This document shows positions 58,179-64,000 of a DNA stretch of 64,000 nucleotides, one piece after another. A program made the position numbers and the translations under genes. Under the pieces are notes generated by a model, which was not told the DNA's origin, made no database searches, and saw nothing but the letters and a program-made list of their open reading frames with translations. Source of the DNA: Dichetophora obliterata (taxonomy: Eukaryota; Arthropoda; Insecta; Diptera; Sciomyzidae). The stretch's first letter is position 1. Each line of letters opens with the position of its first letter. Location of the stretch: positions 89,968,470 to 90,032,469 of the forward strand of contig OY986436.1 of the NCBI GenBank assembly GCA_963920525.1. Direction: 5' to 3'.

Positions 58179-59454
58179 ATGAGCAGTACTGAAGAATTAG
58201 TGGAATTTGTGACAATTAGCAAAATCGTAGACATGGTTCGGATGGCTTATGAAGCTTATCAATTAAGGCAACAGAGTACAAGAAGGTGGTGGGTTCGACC
58301 AGTGAACCTTACACGAGAAGAGGAAGGCTTTTTTCGAACATGCACGCAACAGCTAAAAAAAAGACGAGGAGCATTTCTTCAAAGCAACAAGGATGAGCGT
58401 GGCTAGCTTTAATTTATTATTGTCACTTCTCAAAGAAAAGCTACAACGATTTTCAAAGAGAAAACCAATAGATCCAGAGACACGTTTATCTCTAACGTTG
58501 CTGTAAGTTTGTAAATAAATAAATTTCCAAAGTAAAAACAAACGTAATTTTAGTTACTTGGCTCAAGTATGCAACATACAAGTGCTAGCATGGTCTCACA
58601 AACTGGGTATATCGACAGTGGGAAAAATTGTGTATGAAACATGCGATGCTATTTGGGAGGAGCTCCATGGCATTTATTTATCGCCGCCAAGTATCAATGA
58701 GCAAATAATGATTGCAAATAAGTTTTTTATCAAAACTGGTATGCCGAACTGCCTTGGAGCTATAGACGGGAAGCATGTTAATATAGTCCGTCCATGGAAC
58801 AGTGGATCCTTGTACTATAATTATAAGAAAACATTTAGCATTGTGCTTTTAGCAGCGTGCGATGCAAACTATGTTTTTACATATGTTGATGTAGGAGCAT
58901 TCGGAAGCCAAAGCGATGGTGGTGTACTTGCTCGTAGCGAATTTGGAAAGCAGTTGTTGAATTCTACTTTAGAAGTTCCAATGGACACTAATTTACCGGG
59001 AACTGGAACTATGTTTCCTTATTATTTCGTCGGCGACAGTGCATTTCCCCTTAAACCAAATTTAATGCGTCCTTTTCCTGGGCATAGCTTGTCGCAAGAC
59101 AAGGATAATTTCAATGTAACGCTATCAAAAGCTCGAGTACTTATCGAAAATGCTTTTGGCATTTTGGCCAACCGCTGGCGCATATTACATACCACAATAC
59201 ACGCTGCTCCGGGAAATGCAGATAAATTAATATTAGCCACTATACTGCTGCACAATTTTTTAATGCTCCAAAATGATAGGAATTATTTTAATCTGGAATT
59301 AGTTGATCATGCTCAAAATAATGAAGATGTTCAGGGAACATGGAGAACCGAAACAAGGCAATTACAGTCATACAGACCTGCTTTTGCAAATCGCTCCTCC
59401 AATGTTGCATTTAATTTGCGAGATTCACTTAAAGAGTATCTGCAAAATAATTAA
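58179..59454 (+). pseudogene. Harbinger transposase (HARBI1 type), one-base frameshift
   Basis: Exon 1 58179-58502, a 51-bp GT-AG intron, exon 2 58554-59454. About 407 codons when the intron is removed. The DDE_Tnp_4 core is intact in exon 2: GAIDGKHV (first Asp near 58765), VGDSAFPL (second Asp near 59035) and a KARVLIENAFGILANRWRIL segment (Glu near 59150), followed by a LHNFL motif. Exon 1 has eight As at about 58354-58361 where seven would keep frame, so the N-terminus is frameshifted; this could be real decay or a base-call error. Otherwise no damage is seen. It would cut and insert the element together with the MADF protein. Confidence 0.88.
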
Positions 59455-59658
59455 CTACTAACAAAGATCGCACTTTAAAACATGTTTTTACTACACACTA
59501 ACATTTATGTGCATTTTATGTTTATAAGCTTGAGTAATTATTCCACTCGCTTTCGATCAGTCATAATTCATTTTGCAATTGTTTTTAAATCATCTTCAAA
59601 AGAATAACAACAACTTCAACTAATGCATGCAGCTGCTACAGCCACCTTTCCGCTAATA
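59455..59658. other. 3' flank of the transposase gene
   Basis: AT-rich non-coding sequence; may include the transposase 3' untranslated region. Confidence 0.4.
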
Positions 59659-59806
59659 ATGCAAGGAATAGACGTTGCTACCGTTGGAACAACTCAGTTG
59701 GTAATCAAGTAGAGCGTTTTGTCCACAGACCCTACAATCTCATTAATGTTTTGATTTTTAGTACAACCTGAGTTGTACCATCGGTCGCAACGTCTATTCC
59801 TTGCAT
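59659..59806. repeat. 148-bp foldback hairpin
   Basis: The left arm starts ATGCAAGGAATAGACGTTGC and the right arm is its inverse; arms match over about 40 bp around a ~70-bp loop. Its right end lies 3 bp before the start codon of the Orai retrocopy. Confidence 0.8.
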
Positions 59807-59809
59807 AAG

Positions 59810-60778
59810 ATGTCTGTGTGGATCGCAAACACGTCTGGTCTAAAAACTGCTCTGGGATCAATCACCACGCAACATTTGAAGGCACTTAGTTATCATCAGC
59901 TAAACAATAACGATATTCACGCTGCCACTTCAGACAGTCTTTCTACATTTCATCGCAGTAATAACAACAATAATTCGACACTTGTCAGCCAATCGCCCAG
60001 CGCCACTTCAAGCTCTTCCAGTTAGCATTTGCAGCAACACGGTTCGCTGCCCACCCAAATATCAGCAACAATCGTAGCAGCAGCCGCCGCAGCCTCTGTA
60101 GTCAGCGGAGCGCGATCTTCATAAAACAATAGCAACTGGCAACGTCAATTTTCACTCGCTAGTCAGCCTGTCGTGGCGTACGCTGCAGCTGAGTCGTGCC
60201 AAACTGAAGGCTTCATCAAGACATCAGTACAATAATCTGGATTTTCAATGGTCGCCATGGTGGAGGTTAAACCGAACAATGATACCCAAGTTCCCGTCGG
60301 AATGCTTGACGCCTTCGCAATCTGTACGACCCTTCTAGTAGCAGTCCATATGCTGGCGCTCATGATTAGCACATTATTCCGCCCAATATTGAAACATTTT
60401 CCAATCTCCACAGTATTTCTCTGATGCACGAGTCGCCACACGAAAGACTTAATTAGTACATTTAGACGGCCTGGGCATTCTCAACGGTACTTGGTCTCGT
60501 ACTGTTTCTGCTCGAAATCGCCATACTCTGCTGGGTCAAATTCTACGATTTAAGCCAACCTGCTGCATGGTCAGCGTACATCGTACTCATACCAGTTCTT
60601 GTTATTTTTTTTGGAGTTCGCAATACACTTTTCTCAATCGCTTATTACGCACAAATATGAAGTCACAGTTTCTGGCATTAGAGTGTTAAAAAAACTTTAG
60701 CAACAAATGGATCAGGATCATATGGACCAGAATCGTCATCATCGATATGATGGCCTTAATTATGACTCAATAGTATAG
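59810..60778 (+). pseudogene. Orai (olf186-F) processed pseudogene
   Basis: An intronless, diverged copy of the Orai store-operated calcium channel, from an ATG followed by SVW at 59810 to a final stop at 60776-60778. Readable parts in order: ALSYHQLNNNDIHAATSDSL and a Ser/Asn-rich N-terminal tail; SMVAMVEV, corresponding to TM1 and the selectivity filter region; [17 protein letters not shown] (TM2); LEFAIHF (TM4) and HKYEVTVSGIR with a C-terminal ...LNYDSIV. Several internal stops (near 60022, 60120, 60230 and 60420) and frameshifts make it non-coding. Lack of introns suggests a retrocopy; capture by the Harbinger element is possible. No poly(A) tail is obvious. Confidence 0.85.
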
Positions 60779-62018
60779 TTTTAATGCTGCATGTAATGAA
60801 AATAGGTTATAACATAGATGAAATCTTCTTTATACAATTTGAAATAATAATTTTATTAATAACCAGAAAAAACTTGACTAAAAACACTTTCTAAAAATTA
60901 TATCTGTTTTTAATTTACCTATCAAATTACATCCCCACGCTATCTGCGTAAAGGCTATATTAACTTTGTCTTTCCGTTCTCAACAACAATTCTTCAAAAA
61001 TATGTGTGTATTAACAGCATATTTAAGACATAATCTGCCGTATCTTAAACGTGTTCTGCATTTGAGTTTTGGACAAATAGGATGAACACGACACCCATCC
61101 TGTATACGAAGTGACGCCATTAAACTTTCAAAACATGCATAACTTAGAATATACTTTGAGGGTGTTTTAAATTTGACCCAGTCAAAGATAATTCTTTACT
61201 AGTTCCATTTAATTTATTACATAAATTTAATTGTGATCTTTAGATCAAATAAAATTTTTAAGAATGCAACAACAACACTGTATAGAGTCAATCACTTAGC
61301 TGATTGATTGATAGTGATTGACTCTAGACAGAGTTGTTGTTGTTGCCTTCTTAAAAATCTTAATCTAAAGCTCACAATTAAATTTATGTAGTAATTTTAA
61401 AAATATATCACAAATAATTTACTAAGTTTTATTTAATTTTACATTTATTTTACATTCCCATTGGAACTTAAATTTATTGCACTCACATTTGTACATATTA
61501 GTGGTAGTTTGTTTATATTTATATAAAAAAATTTCAAAGTAACCGAATGAAAAACTTGAGTTTTGGACATCTTTTAAAAGATTTGTACTACAGCACCCTC
61601 TGGTATTCAAGATGGATCGAAATAGATAGCACTAAAACACTCACCGTACCTAAAAACTCCTATACATAAATTGTTATCCTAATCGGACAGCTGTTACGGA
61701 GCCTATTAAACATTTACATTTATGCATTTATTAAAAATTATTCAGTATAAATTTTAAATGACAATTATTCAATATATTAATTTAAAAACTAAAAATATTT
61801 TAGAATGATTATGTTTTTTATAAAAACTTAAAATAAGTTATTCAATATGAATAAATATAGATGATTAGGAATTTATAAAAATGTTGAATGAATGATGATT
61901 ACAATTCAATATGAATATATGTAAATGGTCATCATTATAAAAAATAAAAAGAAACATATTCAATACGAATGTTAAGAAAAACCCACTTATAGCAGAACAT
62001 TTTTTCATTAGTGATATT
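60779..62018. other. Harbinger inter-gene DNA
   Basis: No gene seen. Contains the foldback at 61211-61397 and AT-rich repeats (TTCAATATGAATA words, 61740-61970). Confidence 0.5.
61211..61397. repeat. 187-bp foldback hairpin
   Basis: Arms share ACATAAATTTAATTGTGA, TTTTTAAGAA, GCAACAACAAC and TAGAGTCAATCACT in inverted orientation around a very short centre (GCTGATTGATTGA). Confidence 0.8.
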
Positions 62019-63363
62019 TCAGAGATATTTTTCAACTTCTTCATAAACTAATGAAGAAATTTTCTGCTGCAAGTGGTTAACAGCAATTGGCGGAATATTA
62101 GAAGTTTTAATTTGTAGTGCAAGGCCTGCAAAAAGTAATGCGGTGGGGTCTATCTCTGAATTCCTTGAGGCAAATGTGGAAGTTGTTTCCTTTATGCATT
62201 CTGATGCTACAGCCAGAAAGTCTTTGAAACATTTCGCCTCGCTTTCCTAGATTATGAAAACAAGATACATATATGATCTGCGTATAGATACAAAAATATG
62301 TTTACCTTTCGTGCTCGCTTGGACGTTGTCGGCGTTTCCAAAATTAACGATTCTTCAGTGCTGCTGCTATGCACCGTGATTTCATTGTTGTGTTCGCTGA
62401 ATTCAGAAATTATGGCTTCGACCTCGATGCTGTCATCAGCAGGAATATTTCCGATTGTGCTGCAATTTGAAACAGAATGTTTTATAAAATTTACAAGAAT
62501 GGTATGTAATATATAAAAGAACTTTTTCATACCTTCTAGAGGACTGCATTTGATCTAAAAATGACATGACGCCATAATACCTCCACTGCTTTTTAGGGGC
62601 AACAGCACCACTACCTGACGAAAGTATTGCATTTCTTTTGCATCTCTTATAACAATGGCGCAGCCCTCTCCAACGCTTTTTGCACTGTGCTTCTACAAAA
62701 TATTGATATTATAATTTATTTAATGCTGCTTGGTTATGCAATAGTTACCATCAAGATTTACGTTTATGGAAACCTCCTTCCACGCACGATCTTTAAGTCT
62801 TAGGCCTTTTCCACACTTGGTCAACGCAATTCCAACACAACTTCAACGCAACAGCGAAAAAGTTGAAAAGCAATGCAACTATAAACCGAATGCTTTCAGA
62901 CTTGCTTCAAAAGTCATGCAACATATAATAATTGTTATTATATAAAACTCATGTTTTTCGACTTCTTGCACTGATTTAATATTTAACACTTCTGCAAACT
63001 ATTTCTTCTTCATTTAGACTCTATAAGGAACTAATTAATTAGCTTATTCACCTTGATTAATATAAAGCCTATTGCACTACAAATACTTGAATTCACAAAA
63101 CAAACAAACTGATGCAACACGTCGCCGATGAAAATTGCGGAAAGCCGCGTTGCGTTGAACAGGTTGAGAACGTGTCGAGAACTTGTTGCGTGCAAGTTGC
63201 TTAATCTGAAGGTTCCGGTATAAATACACAGGCTAGCAACTTGAGTTGGAGTTGCGTTGACCAAGTGTGGAAAAGGCCTTAGGTTCTTATATCCCTCCAT
63301 TTCAAGGTCGTACAGAAGTCTGTGTTTCCGCACTTCTTCAATTAGTACTTCGTCCAAATCCAT
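62019..63363 (-). pseudogene. MADF-domain protein of Harbinger, disrupted by a MITE
   Basis: Exons on the minus strand: 63363-63278 continuing at 62798-62749 (interrupted), 62692-62533, 62459-62306 and 62246-62019 (stop). Junctions are GT-AG and in phase; without the insertion the product is 225 residues. The N-terminal MADF domain reads LIEEVRKHRLLYDLEM, then KDRAWKEVS and CKKRWRGLRHCYKRCKR. An acidic middle and a KRARK basic segment follow. The MADF/Myb-like partner of Harbinger binds DNA and helps the transposase enter the nucleus. A 474-bp MITE sits in exon 1, so this copy is inactive. Confidence 0.85.
62804..63277. mobile_element. 474-bp MITE inside the MADF exon
   Basis: Inverted ends GCCTTTTCCACACTTGGTCA continuing through ACGCAAYTCCAAC on both sides, with a perfect 5-bp duplication CTTAG (62799-62803 and 63278-63282). 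Removing it and one duplication restores the MADF reading frame. The superfamily is not clear. Confidence 0.9.
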
Positions 63364-63682
63364 ATCTAAGAAATATAAAGCAATTTCAATGAAATGTTTG
63401 TTAAATAATTTATTAACTTACCTTCAAACCATTTGAACTAAAAATAAGCACAACGAACGCGAAAGCTAGCTTAAATGAAATAAAAACAAAAACAAACGCT
63501 GCTATGTTCGCTTTTGTCGTCTATCAAATTAGAAATAGATTGAAGTCTGCGGCAGCAACAATTGTGGTCGTGTTCTCTCTTTGTCGTGCCGTCTTCAAAA
63601 AATACATCTACATAAGAAAACATGCGTTCTATCTTTTGACAATTGGCGTTCGTCGCTTGGCGCAGTCAATGTGTATCGGCTA

Positions 63683-63860
63683 AGACTCAAAGAGAAGAAC
63701 CAGCAAGCTAGCTCGCCATTGAGTCACTGCGACCAAAAATGTAGAGTATGCCGACTGCGTTGGATGAACCAAGTATTGGTTCTCACCGCAAGTGCGACAT
63801 CTCAAGCAGAGACTCTAAGGGAAGAGCCAGCAAGCTGGCTCGCCATAGAGTTACTACTTC
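63683..63860 (+). repeat. ~140-bp tandem repeat array, right part
   Basis: The second half of the interrupted unit is followed by a full unit from 63746 (GTATGCCGACTGCGTTGGAT). Spacing across the Harbinger insertion (about 136 bp) equals one repeat period. Confidence 0.88.
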
Positions 63861-64000
63861 GAGCATACCTGAAGTAATGCCGCTTTGGTTGGTTTTGTGT
63901 CGCCCTTTTATTCGATATTTACAGAAAACCAGTTGGGAATTACACGTTCAGTTTTGTCTTCCCTACAAGAAATAGCTAACCAAAACTCTAACACAATCAC

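Larger units (their letters stand above)
57962..63682. mobile_element. Harbinger transposon, 5.7 kb
   Basis: Tips TAGCCGATACACAATGACTG and the inverse of TAGCCGATACACATTGACTG, continuing into CAAGCGACGAACG. A 3-bp duplication AGA (57959-57961 and 63683-63685) can be verified against other units of the surrounding repeat, which read CAGAGACTC uninterrupted. Two convergent genes, a HARBI1-type transposase (plus) and a MADF-domain protein (minus), are the usual Harbinger pair. Extra cargo: a hairpin, an Orai retrocopy and a MITE. Confidence 0.93.

Noticed and set aside
60163..60441. Minus-strand open frame in the Orai pseudogene
   Set aside because: It is antisense to the recognisable Orai copy and has no similarity of its own.

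Overview
The window is nuclear DNA of an insect, most likely a higher fly; a tephritid fruit fly is my guess from general repeat style, not proven here. Evidence: AT-rich sequence, short GT-AG introns, fly-like protein sequence in the one host gene, a recognisable retrocopy of the calcium-channel gene Orai, and insect-type mobile elements (a tRNA-derived SINE, non-autonomous Helitrons, hobo-like hAT, Tc1, Tigger/pogo, Harbinger and three Ty3/gypsy elements).

Host gene: a single gene, Pfas (ade2; phosphoribosylformylglycinamidine synthase), runs left to right in seven visible exons: 15198-15621, 15689-15768, 15823-16083, 27959-28173, 28235-28874, 54276-55430 and 56030-56730 (stop TAA). All junctions are GT-AG and in phase, giving about 1158 codons. 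Roughly the first 200 residues (the PurS-like N-terminus) are not seen and must lie left of 15198 in exons I could not identify, or outside the window. Two introns are huge (11.9 kb and 25.4 kb) and consist almost entirely of nested transposons.

Region by region. 1-15197: non-coding DNA, palindrome-rich repeats, a TA-flanked MITE (2462-2827), a SINE with a perfect 10-bp target duplication (3663-4006), a 309-bp foldback MITE (4227-4535), a 3.7-kb DNA transposon with ~300-bp inverted repeats (4597-8305), a broken gypsy element (8315-13266) and a 35-bp minisatellite (13321-13795). 16084-27958 (intron): a transposon with tandem-repeat arms holding a second transposon (17594-20694), then a decayed gypsy element (22162-27701) whose 5' LTR is itself interrupted. 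28875-54275 (intron): a hAT-like element with another element inside it (29272-30661); a Helitron; then a deep nest, in which an old transposon with inverted ends near 32738 and 51939 is split by a MULE-like element, a gypsy element (about 34455-41086), a MITE copy and a 9.8-kb Tigger-like composite (41795-51569) that holds a Tc1 element, a hobo-like hAT element and a second Helitron; then an 800-bp inverted repeat. 56731-64000: Pfas 3' end, then an approximately 140-bp repeat array interrupted at 57962-63682 by a 5.7-kb Harbinger element. The Harbinger carries a nearly intact HARBI1-type transposase, a convergent MADF-domain gene disrupted by a MITE, and between them a degraded intronless Orai copy.

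Only Pfas appears to be a working gene. Every transposon gene examined has at least one frameshift, nonsense codon or insertion; the Harbinger transposase is closest to intact (one extra A in an A run).
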